NCBI GenBank assembly: GCA_964246745.1
Contig: CAXTRK010000001.1
Location: 139,656-203,655 of the forward strand
From: Lichenicoccus sp964246745
GTDB taxonomy: Bacteria; Pseudomonadota; Alphaproteobacteria; Acetobacterales; Acetobacteraceae
Direction: 5' to 3'
DNA length: 64,000 bases
Each line of letters opens with the position of its first letter. The stretch's first letter is position 1. The position numbers were made by a program, and so were the translations under genes. The notes below the pieces were generated by a model. That model had not been told where the DNA came from. It searched no databases and saw only the letters and a program-made list of their open reading frames with translations. Below, piece by piece: positions 32,326 through 41,070 of this stretch.

Positions 32326-34869
32326 ATGGCGGATGGCGACGGCAAGGCGGTGGCATCTGTCCGAGGTAATTTCAGCGGCTATTTCGATCGCTACGAAGCC
32401 GGACGGGCGTCGGGATGGGTTGCCAACCTGGTCTCGCCGCAGACCATCGTAGCACTCACCGCGGTCATAGACGGCGCCGAGATCGACCAGGTTCTGTGCG
32501 ACGGCCTGCGTCCGGACGTGCGCGAAGCGCTGGCGCTGCGCTCCGCCCAGGTCGGCTTTACGTACGACATCCCGGAACGCTATCTCGACGGTCAGCCGCA
32601 TGTGGTAAGTTTTCTCCTGCCCGATGGCCGCGTGCTGCCGCATATGGGCGCGGACGGATTGCGCAGCCTGGGCCACGCGCTTGAATTTACTGGCCAGCCG
32701 CACGTCGCCATCGAGGGACAGCTTGACGGGCTGGCGCACCATGCGCTGCGCGGCTGGGTGTTGCGCAGACAGGGCCATGAAGGGCCGCTCACCGCGCGCT
32801 GCGACCTCCTGGTCACCTGCGACAACGTCCGTGTCGGACAAGTACGCGCCGACCAGCTCCGACGCGATGTCGCGGGCGTCTTGCGGTGCGATGCGAACTG
32901 CGGTTTCGAGTTCACCATCCCACACGCCTTCCGCAAGGACTATCCGCAGCGGTTCCGGGTGTTCATGCTGCCGGAGATGCTGGAGCTCTCCGGCAGTCCG
33001 CTGGTCACCCGCACCGTATCCGACTACCTGGAGGGCCGGCTGCTGGCGTTGTCGTCCGACATGAGCCGGGTGCACGCCGACCTCGAGCGCATGCGCCGCG
33101 AGGTCGACCGGCTGCTGCCCACGGAAGGCTACCATCTCGACGAGTATGATCGTTGGGCGCGTCGCTACTACGAGAAGCTGCGCGCGCGTGTCGCCGCCGG
33201 ACGCGCGGCGCTGCACGAGGCCGGCGAGGGCGCGGCCGAGCCGCTGGTCAGCGTGCTGATGCCGGTCTATCGGCCGCTGCTCTCCGATTTTGTCGCCGCC
33301 ATCGACTCCGTCATCGCCCAGACCTGGCGCCGCTGGGAGCTGATCATCATCGACGATGGCGGCAAGTCGGCCGAGATCTCCGAACGGATCGATCGCCTCT
33401 GCGAGCAGGACAAGCGCATACGCTGCCTGCGCCGAGGCAGGAATGTCGGCATCGCGCGCGCCACCAGCCTCGGCATGGAGGCGGCGCGCGGCGAGTGGAC
33501 CGCGTTCTTCGACCACGACGATATGCTGGTCGACGTGGCGCTGGAGGTGATGGTGCGCGCGGCGCAGCGCACCGGCGCCAAGCTGCTCTATTCCGACGAG
33601 GACAAGATCGACCAGGCCGGCTATTTCCGCGAGCCGAACCTCAAACCCGATTGGAGCTACCGCTACCTGCTCGGCTGCAACTATGTCTGCCATCTCACCT
33701 TCGTCGAGACCGCGACGATGCGCGCGGTGGGGCCGCTCAGACGCGAGTATGACGGCGCGCAAGACCATGATTTCGTGCTTCGCTGCGCCGAGCGGCTCGG
33801 ACGCGCGCAAATCCATCACGTGCCGGAACTGCTGTATCACTGGCGGATCACGCCGAACTCGACCGCCGCCGACATCTCCAACAAGCAGTATGCCATTGGC
33901 GCGGGGGTGCGCTGCGTGTCGGATCATCTCCAACGGGTCGGCAAGCCGGCGCGCGTCGCCTCGATCAACGGGCTGTCCATCTACAGCGTCGAATGGCTGA
34001 TGGCGGAGGAGCCCGCGGTCTCCATCATCATCCCGTTCCGCAATGAGGCCGCCTCGACGCGTCGCTGCGTCGAGCGGCTGCTCGAGAACACGCGCTACCG
34101 CAACTACGAGATCGTGCTGATCGACAACTGGTCGACCGCTTCGGACGCGCTCACCTTCCTGCGCGACATCGCCGCCATCGATCGCGTGCGCGTGCTGCGC
34201 GTCGTCGAGGAATTCAACTACTCGCGCCTGAACAATATCGCGGCACGGGACAATCCGGCGCCGTTCTACGTGTTCATGAACAACGACGTTTTCGTCCTTG
34301 AGCCGGACTGGCTGCATCGTCTGGTGGGGGAGGCCATGGCCGGAGATGATGTCGGCATCGTCGGCGCCAAGCTGCTCTATCCGAACAAGACGGTGCAGCA
34401 CGCGGGCGTCCTGGTCGGCACGCACGGGGTCGCGGCGCACGTCCATCTCGGCGTCCCTGATGATGATTACGGCTATGTCGGCCGTGCCAGGCTGAGCCAG
34501 GAATATACCGCCGTCACCGCCGCCTGCCTGCTGATCCGAAGTGCCATGTTCCACGAGGTCGGCGGCTTCGACGAGGCGGCGTTGCGGATCGCCTACAACG
34601 ACGTTGATCTCTGCCTCAAGGTTTACGAGCGGGGCGCGCGTGTGATCTGGTGCGCTGATGCCATCGCCGAACATCATGAGAGCCTGTCGCGTGGCAGCGA
34701 CATGCGCCCCGACCAGGAGGCGCGGCTGTTCCGTGAGCAGCAGGTGATGCTGGAGCGCTGGGGCGACAGGCCGTTCTTCCGGGAAGATCCGTTCTACAAT
34801 CCGAACTTCACCAAGTCGGGCCGGCTGTTCCACCAACTCGCCGACCCGGCCGAAAGACCCGCGATCTGA
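32326..34869 (+). CDS. Large glycosyltransferase with two GT2 domains
   Basis: The 847-residue protein has a duplicated N-terminal module (residues about 18-105 and 128-223, both with GW, an R-x-DV helix, GF and a P-H/Q-R-F strand), a coiled linker (about 240-300), then two GT-A domains. The first begins PLVSVLMPVYRPLLSDFVAA at 307 with metal motif DHDD at 396-399; the second begins PAVSIIIPFRNEAAS near 562 with NND near 653. SD GGGGAG precedes ATG 32326. It probably builds a surface polysaccharide; galU and a phosphohexomutase lie 4-6 kb on. Donor and acceptor are unknown. Confidence 0.87.
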   Translation: MADGDGKAVASVRGNFSGYFDRYEAGRASGWVANLVSPQTIVALTAVIDGAEIDQVLCDGLRPDVREALALRSAQVGFTYDIPERYLDGQPHVVSFLLPDGRVLPHMGADGLRSLGHALEFTGQPHVAIEGQLDGLAHHALRGWVLRRQGHEGPLTARCDLLVTCDNVRVGQVRADQLRRDVAGVLRCDANCGFEFTIPHAFRKDYPQRFRVFMLPEMLELSGSPLVTRTVSDYLEGRLLALSSDMSRVHADLERMRREVDRLLPTEGYHLDEYDRWARRYYEKLRARVAAGRAALHEAGEGAAEPLVSVLMPVYRPLLSDFVAAIDSVIAQTWRRWELIIIDDGGKSAEISERIDRLCEQDKRIRCLRRGRNVGIARATSLGMEAARGEWTAFFDHDDMLVDVALEVMVRAAQRTGAKLLYSDEDKIDQAGYFREPNLKPDWSYRYLLGCNYVCHLTFVETATMRAVGPLRREYDGAQDHDFVLRCAERLGRAQIHHVPELLYHWRITPNSTAADISNKQYAIGAGVRCVSDHLQRVGKPARVASINGLSIYSVEWLMAEEPAVSIIIPFRNEAASTRRCVERLLENTRYRNYEIVLIDNWSTASDALTFLRDIAAIDRVRVLRVVEEFNYSRLNNIAARDNPAPFYVFMNNDVFVLEPDWLHRLVGEAMAGDDVGIVGAKLLYPNKTVQHAGVLVGTHGVAAHVHLGVPDDDYGYVGRARLSQEYTAVTAACLLIRSAMFHEVGGFDEAALRIAYNDVDLCLKVYERGARVIWCADAIAEHHESLSRGSDMRPDQEARLFREQQVMLERWGDRPFFREDPFYNPNFTKSGRLFHQLADPAERPAI

Positions 34870-34871
34870 TC

Positions 34872-35489
34872 ATGCGCGCGCCACCCCTCGGCCGACGCGG
34901 CTTCGCCGTGCTGGCGCTTGCCTCGCTTTGCGGCTGCGCCGCGCGTCCGGACGAGACGCTGCCGCCTGCGGATCGCGCCGACGTTGCACGGGTCCAATCC
35001 GCGCTCGACCAGTTGCACGGCTTTCGCGCGCGCTTCGTGCAGACCGGAGCGGACCAGCGCAGCGGCTCCGGCACCGCCTGGTATGACCCCGGCCGGCTCC
35101 GCCTCCAGTATGATGCGCCGAGCCGAATGACGGTGGTGGCCTCCGGCATGCGTCTGGTGGCGCATCGCGAGTCGGACGACTCCACCACCCGGATCGCGCT
35201 TTCCGGCAATCCGCTTGGTTTGCTGCTCAAGCAGCCGCTCCGGCTGTCGGGCGCAATCCAGGTGACCAACATCCAGCGCCGTCCGGGTATCCTGCAGCTC
35301 TCGCTGGCGCGCACGTCGGATCCGGCACAAGGCCTGCTGACCATGATCTTCGCCGATCAGGCGGGCAAACTGCTGCTGATCGGGCTGGAGCTGGAGGATG
35401 CGCGCGGCACGCGCACGCGCTTTCACCTGTTTGATACGCAGTCCGGTCTGGCTTTCCCGCCCGGCCTGTTCATGCCGCCCGCGAGCTGA
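34872..35489 (+). CDS. lolA: LolA-like outer-membrane lipoprotein carrier, with lipobox
   Basis: The 205-residue protein has a LolA fold signature: QSALDQLHGFRARFVQTGAD, GTAWYDPGRLRLQYDAPSRM and IFADQAGKLLLIGLELEDARG. LolA carries lipoproteins across the periplasm. The N-terminus is unusual: LGRRGFAVLALASLCGC contains a lipobox-like LCGC ending at C22 and a paired Arg, whereas textbook LolA is soluble. It follows the glycosyltransferase by 2 bases and overlaps convergent lipB by 20 bases. Confidence 0.83.
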   Translation: MRAPPLGRRGFAVLALASLCGCAARPDETLPPADRADVARVQSALDQLHGFRARFVQTGADQRSGSGTAWYDPGRLRLQYDAPSRMTVVASGMRLVAHRESDDSTTRIALSGNPLGLLLKQPLRLSGAIQVTNIQRRPGILQLSLARTSDPAQGLLTMIFADQAGKLLLIGLELEDARGTRTRFHLFDTQSGLAFPPGLFMPPAS

Positions 35490-36159
35490 GGCCGCCGAAC
35501 ACGATCGGCCAGGTGCGGCGCAGGACAGCGTCCACCTGGTCCAGAGAAGCATCCACTCCGAGTGCGGCGAGGCTGGTGACGCCGTGTTCGCGTATGCCGC
35601 AGGGTACGATGCCCTCGAAATGGCCGAGATCGGGTGCTACATTGAGCGACACGCCGTGCCAGCTCACCCAGCGTGTCAGCCGCACGCCGAGGGCCGCGAT
35701 CTTGCGATCGTCGCCCTGTCGGTCGGTCACCCACACCCCGACGCGGCCCGGTCGCAGCTCGCCGCGCACCCCGAATTCCGCCAAGGTGAGAATCAGCCAG
35801 CGCTCCAGCGCGTGGACGAAGCCGCGTACGTCGCGTGGCGGCAAGGCGCCGTGCGGCCGCTGCAGGTCGAGCATGACGTAGGCCACGCGCTGCCCAGGGC
35901 CATGATAGGTCCATTGTCCGCCACGGCTGGCGGCGTAGGTCGGGAACCCGCGCGGATTGAACAGGTCGCAGGGCTGCGCCGAGGTGCCGGCGGTGAACAA
36001 GGCCGGGTGCTCCAGCAGCCAGATCCGTTCCGCGGCGCCATGCGTGCGCATCGCCCGCACATGGTCCTGCATCGCCCGGATGGCGTCCGGGTAGGCGATG
36101 CGCGCCCGCTCCACCTGCCATTCGGGCTGCTGATCCATGATTGCCGCGTGCTGATCCAT
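35470..36159 (-). CDS. lipB: Octanoyl-[acyl-carrier-protein]:protein transferase LipB
   Basis: The 229-residue enzyme moves octanoate from ACP to lipoyl domains, the first step of protein lipoylation. The active-site Lys is K153 (DDRKIAALGVRLTRWVSWHG) and the nucleophile is C187 (IVPCGIREHGVTSL); GGQWTYHGPGQRVAYVMLDL is the LipB substrate motif. ATG 36159 or ATG 36138 could be the start. It overlaps the 3' end of lolA and is divergent from the tRNA gene. Confidence 0.93.
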   Translation of the reverse strand: MDQHAAIMDQQPEWQVERARIAYPDAIRAMQDHVRAMRTHGAAERIWLLEHPALFTAGTSAQPCDLFNPRGFPTYAASRGGQWTYHGPGQRVAYVMLDLQRPHGALPPRDVRGFVHALERWLILTLAEFGVRGELRPGRVGVWVTDRQGDDRKIAALGVRLTRWVSWHGVSLNVAPDLGHFEGIVPCGIREHGVTSLAALGVDASLDQVDAVLRRTWPIVFGGLSSRAA

Positions 36160-36212
36160 CGGTTATACGCCGCGCCGGTGGGTATCGCGCAGGCGGCGCC
36201 CGCTGTCACGGT

Positions 36213-36298
36213 GCGGTCGTGGCGGAATGGTAGACGCGCAAGCTTGAGGTGCTTGTGGGGGAAACCTCGTGGAAGTTCGAGTCTTCTCGACCGCACCA
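36213..36298 (+). tRNA. tRNA-Leu (anticodon GAG)
   Basis: The acceptor arms GCGGTCG and CGACCGC pair perfectly, followed by discriminator A and an encoded CCA. The anticodon stem CAAGC/GCTTG encloses TTGAGGT, giving anticodon GAG for CUC/CUU codons. There is a long class II variable arm and a T-loop TTCGAGT. It stands alone between lipB and maeB, 59 bases before the maeB start. Confidence 0.96.
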
Positions 36299-36357
36299 CC
36301 TTGTCGTCCGGCGTCCGGAGTGGTCCTGTCCGGCCTCTGACCGCCAGGAGGCACCCG

Positions 36358-38634
36358 TTGGACGAAGACTTCAGAAAGGCGGCCCTCGACTATCATCGGC
36401 TGCCGACGCCCGGAAAGCTTTCCGTCACTCCGACCAAGCGCATGGTCTCGCAGCGCGATCTGGCGCTCGCCTACTCGCCCGGCGTCGCCGCCGCCTGCGA
36501 GGAGATCAGCCGTGATCCCCTGCTCGCCCGAGACTATACCGCGCGCGGCAACCTGGTCGGGGTGATCTCGAACGGCACCGCGGTGCTGGGCCTGGGCAAT
36601 ATCGGCCCGCTCGCCGGCAAGCCGGTGATGGAGGGCAAGGCGGTGCTGTTCAAGAAGTTCGCCGGCATCGACGTGTTCGACATCGAGGTGGATGCCGCCG
36701 ATCCGGACCGCTTCATCGACGTCGTGGCGGCGCTCGAGCCCACGTTCGGCGCCATCAACCTTGAGGATATCAAGGCGCCGGAATGCTTCCGCATCGAGGC
36801 GGCGCTGCGCGCGCGCATGCGCATTCCGGTGTTTCACGACGATCAGCACGGCACCGCCATTGTCGCCGCGGCCGCGGTGCGCAACGGGCTTGAATTGCAG
36901 GACAAGTCGCTTTCCGACATCAAGCTGGTCACCTCTGGCGCCGGCGCCGCGGCGCTGGCCTGCGTCGATCTGCTGGTGAAGATGGGGCTGCGCGCCGAGA
37001 ACGTCACCCTCACCGATATCGGCGGCGTCGTCCATGCGCGCCGTGAAGCCGGCATGCCGCCCAACATGGCGCGCTACGCACGCGAGACCGACGCGCGCAC
37101 GCTGGCCGACGTGCTGCATGATGCCGATGTCTTCCTCGGGCTGTCGGCGCCGGGGGTGCTGAAGCAAGAGTGGCTTGAGCGAATGGCGCCGCGCCCGTTC
37201 ATCCTGGCTCTGGCCAATCCGGAGCCGGAGATACAGCCCGGTCTGGCACGCGCCGCGCGCCCGGACGCGATCATCGCCACCGGCCGGTCGGACTATGCCA
37301 ACCAGGTCAACAACGTGCTCTGCTTTCCGTTCATCTTCAGGGGCGCCCTCGATGTGGGAGCCAGCGAGATCAACGAGGAGATGAAGATCGCAGCCGTCGA
37401 GGCGATCGCGGGGCTGGCGCGCGCCGAGGCGAGCGAAGTGGTGGTCGCGGCCTATGGCGGCGCCGCGCCGAGTTTCGGGCCCGACTACATCATCCCGAAG
37501 CCGTTCGATCCGCGGCTTATCCTGTGCATCGCGCCGGCGGTCGCCAGGGCGGCGATGCAGACCGGCGTCGCCAGCCGTCCAATCGTGGATTTCGACGCCT
37601 ACAAGGAAGACCTTGAAGTCTTCGTGTTCCGCTCCGGTCAGGTGATGCGGCCGATCTTCGAAGTGGCGCGCAAGTCGGCCAAGCGGATCGTCTATGCGGA
37701 GGGCGAAGACGAGCGCGTGCTGCGCGCGGTACAGACGGTGGTCGATGACGGGCTGGCGCGGCCGGTCCTGGTGGGTCGGCATGCGGTGATCGCGGCCAGA
37801 ACCCGCAGCCTCGGCCTGCGCCTGGTTCCCGGCCGCGACATGGAGGTCGTCGATCCTGAACACGACGAGGCGGTGTTCGGGCCGCTGCTCGAGCCGTATC
37901 GAAAGCTGGTCGAGCGCAAGGGCGTGCCGACCTCGATGGCCGACCGGCATCTGGCGCGCCGTCCGACCGTTGCCGCGGCGATGCTGCTGCATGCGGGGCT
38001 GGTCGACGCGGCGCTGGTCGGCGGCCACGGCGACTGGTGGCGGCATATGCATTATTGGGGGCCGCTGATCCCCCGCCGCCCGGATGTCTCCCGGCTCTAC
38101 GCCCTCTCCGGCCTCATTCAGTCGAACGGTGTGCTGTTCTTCTGCGACACCCACTTCAATCTTGATCCGACCGCCGAGCAGATCATGGAGATGACCATGC
38201 TCGCAGCCGATACGGTGCGTATGTTCGGCGTGGTGCCGCGAGCGGCGTTGTTGTCGCACTCCTCCTTCGGCGCCAGCAACTCGGAGTCCGCGCGCAAGAT
38301 GCGCCAGGCGCTGATGCTGTTGCGCGAGCGCGCGCCGGAGCTTGAGGTCGATGGGGAGATGCAGGGAGACGCGGCGCTGAGCGAGGCACAGCGGGACCGC
38401 GTCATGACCTCCAGCCGGCTGGATGGCACGGCGAATCTGCTGATCATGCCGACCCTGGATGCCGCCAACATCAGCTTCAACCTGCTCAAGGCGGCGGGCG
38501 AGGGGTTGCAGATCGGACCGCTGACACTCGGCGTCAGCAAGCCGATCCATACGCTTGCCGGCAGTGCGACCGCACGCTCAATTGTTAATTTAACGGCGCT
38601 CGCATCGATGCAGGCGGACCTTGACGCCTCCTGA
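36358..38634 (+). CDS. maeB: NADP-dependent malic enzyme, MaeB type
   Basis: The 758-residue enzyme decarboxylates malate to pyruvate. The N-terminal catalytic half has LAYSPGVAAACEEI, GNIGPLAGKPVMEGKAVLFK, HDDQHGTAIV and LVTSGAGAAALACVDLL (nucleotide binding). The C-terminal third is a phosphotransacetylase-like domain without expected Pta activity, as in other MaeB proteins, where it mediates acetyl-CoA regulation. TTG 36358 has a perfect AGGAGG upstream and gives standard length. The upstream open frame runs through the tRNA and is not coding. Confidence 0.95.
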   Translation: MDEDFRKAALDYHRLPTPGKLSVTPTKRMVSQRDLALAYSPGVAAACEEISRDPLLARDYTARGNLVGVISNGTAVLGLGNIGPLAGKPVMEGKAVLFKKFAGIDVFDIEVDAADPDRFIDVVAALEPTFGAINLEDIKAPECFRIEAALRARMRIPVFHDDQHGTAIVAAAAVRNGLELQDKSLSDIKLVTSGAGAAALACVDLLVKMGLRAENVTLTDIGGVVHARREAGMPPNMARYARETDARTLADVLHDADVFLGLSAPGVLKQEWLERMAPRPFILALANPEPEIQPGLARAARPDAIIATGRSDYANQVNNVLCFPFIFRGALDVGASEINEEMKIAAVEAIAGLARAEASEVVVAAYGGAAPSFGPDYIIPKPFDPRLILCIAPAVARAAMQTGVASRPIVDFDAYKEDLEVFVFRSGQVMRPIFEVARKSAKRIVYAEGEDERVLRAVQTVVDDGLARPVLVGRHAVIAARTRSLGLRLVPGRDMEVVDPEHDEAVFGPLLEPYRKLVERKGVPTSMADRHLARRPTVAAAMLLHAGLVDAALVGGHGDWWRHMHYWGPLIPRRPDVSRLYALSGLIQSNGVLFFCDTHFNLDPTAEQIMEMTMLAADTVRMFGVVPRAALLSHSSFGASNSESARKMRQALMLLRERAPELEVDGEMQGDAALSEAQRDRVMTSSRLDGTANLLIMPTLDAANISFNLLKAAGEGLQIGPLTLGVSKPIHTLAGSATARSIVNLTALASMQADLDAS

Positions 38635-38740
38635 TGCGTTCTGTCTTGCATTGCGGCAAAGGTCGCCTCGTGGCACCGTTTACCGCGAATTTACGATGCC
38701 GGTGCAAGTCTCGGCTTGGTTCTAGTGAAGGTGAGCGATC

Positions 38741-39619
38741 GTGATCAAACACTTGCGCAAGGCGGTTCTGCCGGTCGCGGGCCTCGGCACGCGCTTCCTG
38801 CCCGCCACCAAGGCGATGTCCAAGGAAATGCTTCCGGTCGTGGACCGACCGCTGATCCAGTATGCGGTCGACGAGGCGCGCGCGGCCGGAATCGAGCAGT
38901 TCTGCATGATCACCGGCCGTGGCAAGACGGAACTGGTCGAGTATTTCGACATCGCCTACGAGCTGGAGGCGACGCTGCGCGAGCGCGGCAAGCAGGAGGG
39001 CCTTGACGCGCTGCGTGACACCAGCATGCAGCCGGGCTCCATCGTCAGCGTCCGCCAGCAGGAGCCGATGGGCCTGGGACATGCGATCTGGTGCGCGCGG
39101 TCGTTTATCGGCGATGACCCTTTCGCCATCCTGCTGCCCGACGATATCATCCTGAGCAAGACGCCGTGCCTGAAGCAGCTTGCCGATGCCTACCATCAGA
39201 CCGGCGGCAACGTTGTTGCGGTCGCGGAAGTTCCGCCGGAGCAGACGACCCGCTACGGCATCCTGCGCATTGGCGTTGATGACGGCCATATGGTCGAGGT
39301 CACCGGACTGGTCGAGAAACCAAAGCCGGAAGACGCGCCTTCCAACCTGTCGATCATCGGCCGCTATATCTTGACCGCGGAGGTCATGCCGTTCCTGGCC
39401 AAGCTCGATCGCGGCGCCGGCAACGAGGTGCAACTGACCGATGCCATGGCCAAGATGATCGGCAGCGTGCCCTTTCATGGTATCCGCTATGAGGGCAGGC
39501 GCTTCGATTGCGGCGACAAGGTCGGCTTTCTGGAAGCGCAGATCGCCTTTGCTCTGGAACGGGAGGATCTCGGACCGGCGGTGCGCAAGTTCCTGAAGCA
39601 TTACTGCGAGTGCCTGTGA
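38741..39619 (+). CDS. galU: UTP-glucose-1-phosphate uridylyltransferase
   Basis: The 292-residue enzyme makes UDP-glucose for polysaccharides and glycolipids. The signature is KAVLPVAGLGTRFLPATKAM, with EMLPVVDRPLIQYAVDEA, FAILLPDDIIL and GLVEKPKPEDAPS following. The start is GTG 38741 with GAAGGTGAG upstream. Its stop overlaps the phosphohexomutase start (TGATG). The 106 bases before it should carry a promoter, which I could not resolve. Confidence 0.95.
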   Translation: MIKHLRKAVLPVAGLGTRFLPATKAMSKEMLPVVDRPLIQYAVDEARAAGIEQFCMITGRGKTELVEYFDIAYELEATLRERGKQEGLDALRDTSMQPGSIVSVRQQEPMGLGHAIWCARSFIGDDPFAILLPDDIILSKTPCLKQLADAYHQTGGNVVAVAEVPPEQTTRYGILRIGVDDGHMVEVTGLVEKPKPEDAPSNLSIIGRYILTAEVMPFLAKLDRGAGNEVQLTDAMAKMIGSVPFHGIRYEGRRFDCGDKVGFLEAQIAFALEREDLGPAVRKFLKHYCECL

Positions 39620-41028
39620 TGTCGTTGCGTCATGAGTTCCATCCCACCAGCCTGCGCGAGTACGACATACGCGGCATTGTCGGCAGCACCCTCGGCGCCG
39701 ACGACGCCTTTGCCGTTGGCAGGGCATTCGGCATCATGATCGCGAGGGGGGGTGGAAGCAGGGTGGCTGTCGGCTATGACGGCAGGCTGTCCTCGCCGGA
39801 ACTTGAGCAGGCGGTTGTCCGTGGATTGATTGCGTCCGGCGCCGAGGCGCTGCGTGTCGGCTGTGGTCCGACCCCGATGCTTTATTACGCGGCGACAACG
39901 CTCCCGGCCGATGGCGCGATCATGGTCACCGGCAGCCACAATCCGCCGGATTACAACGGCTTCAAGATGATGCTCGGACGCAAGCCGTTCTATGGCGAGC
40001 AGATCAAGGAGTTGGGCCGACTCGCCGCGTTGTCTGACGACGTTGCGGCATCGGAAGGCTCGGAGCGGCGCATCGATATCGCGCATGACTATATCGCCCG
40101 GCTGATCGCCGACTGGGATGGCGGGGACCGCATCCTCAAGGTGGTCTGGGATAATGGCAATGGCGCCGCGGGCGAAATCCTGCAACGGCTGGTGCGATCG
40201 CTGCCCGGCGAACACACGGTCCTGAATGGCGCTGTCGACGGCGCCTTTCCGGCGCATCACCCCGATCCGACAGTGCCAAAGAACCTCGAGCAGTTGATCG
40301 CCGCCGTTCGCGAGCGGCATGCCGACCTCGGCATCGCGTTCGACGGAGATGCCGACCGGATCGGCGTCGTCGACAATGATGGCCAGATCCTGTGGGGTGA
40401 CGAACTGCTCATCGTGCTGGCGCGCGACGTGCTGCGTTCGCGTCCGGGAGGCACCATCATCGCTGACGTGAAGGCAAGCCAGGTGCTGTTCGACGAAGTC
40501 GCCCGCGCTGGCGGCACGCCGTTGATGTGGCGGACCGGGCACTCGCTGATCAAGGCGAAGATGGCCGAAACCGGTTCGCCGCTGGCCGGAGAGATGTCTG
40601 GCCACGTGTTCTTCGCCGACAAATGGTATGGCTTTGACGATGCGCTTTACGCGTCGGTGCGGCTGCTCGGCATCGTCGCCCGAATGGAGGCGCCGCTCTC
40701 CAGCGTCAAGCAAGGCCTGCCGCGTACGATCAGCACGCCCGAGCTGCGCTTTGATTGCGAGGATACCCGAAAGTTCGGCGTGATCGAGGAGGTCGCCGGC
40801 CGATTGAAGCGGGAGGGTGCGGAAGTCTCGTCGATCGACGGCGTTCGGGTGAAGACGCCGGATGGCTGGTGGCTGCTGCGTGCATCCAACACCCAGGCAG
40901 TGCTGGTGGCGCGCGCGGAAGCGGCGGACGAGAGCGGCCTCGACCGGCTCAAGGCGGTGCTGTCGTCGCAGCTAGAGCAATCCGGCATCTCCGCTCCGGA
41001 CTTTTCCGGAGACAATGCCGGTCATTAG
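39619..41028 (+). CDS. Phosphomannomutase/phosphoglucomutase
   Basis: The 469-residue alpha-D-phosphohexomutase interconverts sugar 6- and 1-phosphates. The phosphoserine loop is MVTGSHNPPDYNGFK, the metal loop is IAFDGDADRIGVVD, the sugar-binding loop is GEMSGHVFFADKWYGFDDAL, and the phosphate-binding loop RASNTQAVLVARAE is near the C-terminus. This is the AlgC/PgmG-like type acting on both glucose and mannose phosphates. Coupling to galU gives glucose-6-P to UDP-glucose in one transcript. Confidence 0.92.
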   Translation: MSLRHEFHPTSLREYDIRGIVGSTLGADDAFAVGRAFGIMIARGGGSRVAVGYDGRLSSPELEQAVVRGLIASGAEALRVGCGPTPMLYYAATTLPADGAIMVTGSHNPPDYNGFKMMLGRKPFYGEQIKELGRLAALSDDVAASEGSERRIDIAHDYIARLIADWDGGDRILKVVWDNGNGAAGEILQRLVRSLPGEHTVLNGAVDGAFPAHHPDPTVPKNLEQLIAAVRERHADLGIAFDGDADRIGVVDNDGQILWGDELLIVLARDVLRSRPGGTIIADVKASQVLFDEVARAGGTPLMWRTGHSLIKAKMAETGSPLAGEMSGHVFFADKWYGFDDALYASVRLLGIVARMEAPLSSVKQGLPRTISTPELRFDCEDTRKFGVIEEVAGRLKREGAEVSSIDGVRVKTPDGWWLLRASNTQAVLVARAEAADESGLDRLKAVLSSQLEQSGISAPDFSGDNAGH

Positions 41029-41054
41029 AGCAGAAACGTAACAATTAGCAATGG

Positions 41055-41068
41055 GGACGCGCACGTCC
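41055..41068. terminator. Small hairpin between convergent genes
   Basis: GGACG-CGCA-CGTCC forms a 5-bp stem in the 42-base gap between the phosphohexomutase stop and the cheR stop. It could act in both directions, but the stem is short and lacks a T-run. Confidence 0.35.
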
Positions 41069-41070
41069 GC

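Noticed and set aside
32266..34836. 856-codon minus-strand open frame opposite the glycosyltransferase
   Set aside because: Translation is rich in Arg, His, Asp and Val with no family motif; the plus strand has clear GT2 motifs.
35398..36357. Upstream extension of the maeB frame by 320 codons
   Set aside because: It crosses lipB and the tRNA; the AGGAGG-preceded TTG at 36358 gives the normal MaeB length.
36163..38550. 795-codon minus-strand open frame opposite maeB
   Set aside because: It is antisense to conserved maeB motifs and crosses the tRNA gene.
38675..38690. TGGCACCGTTTACCGC upstream of galU as a sigma-54 promoter
   Set aside because: The -24 half matches but the -12 GC is out of position.
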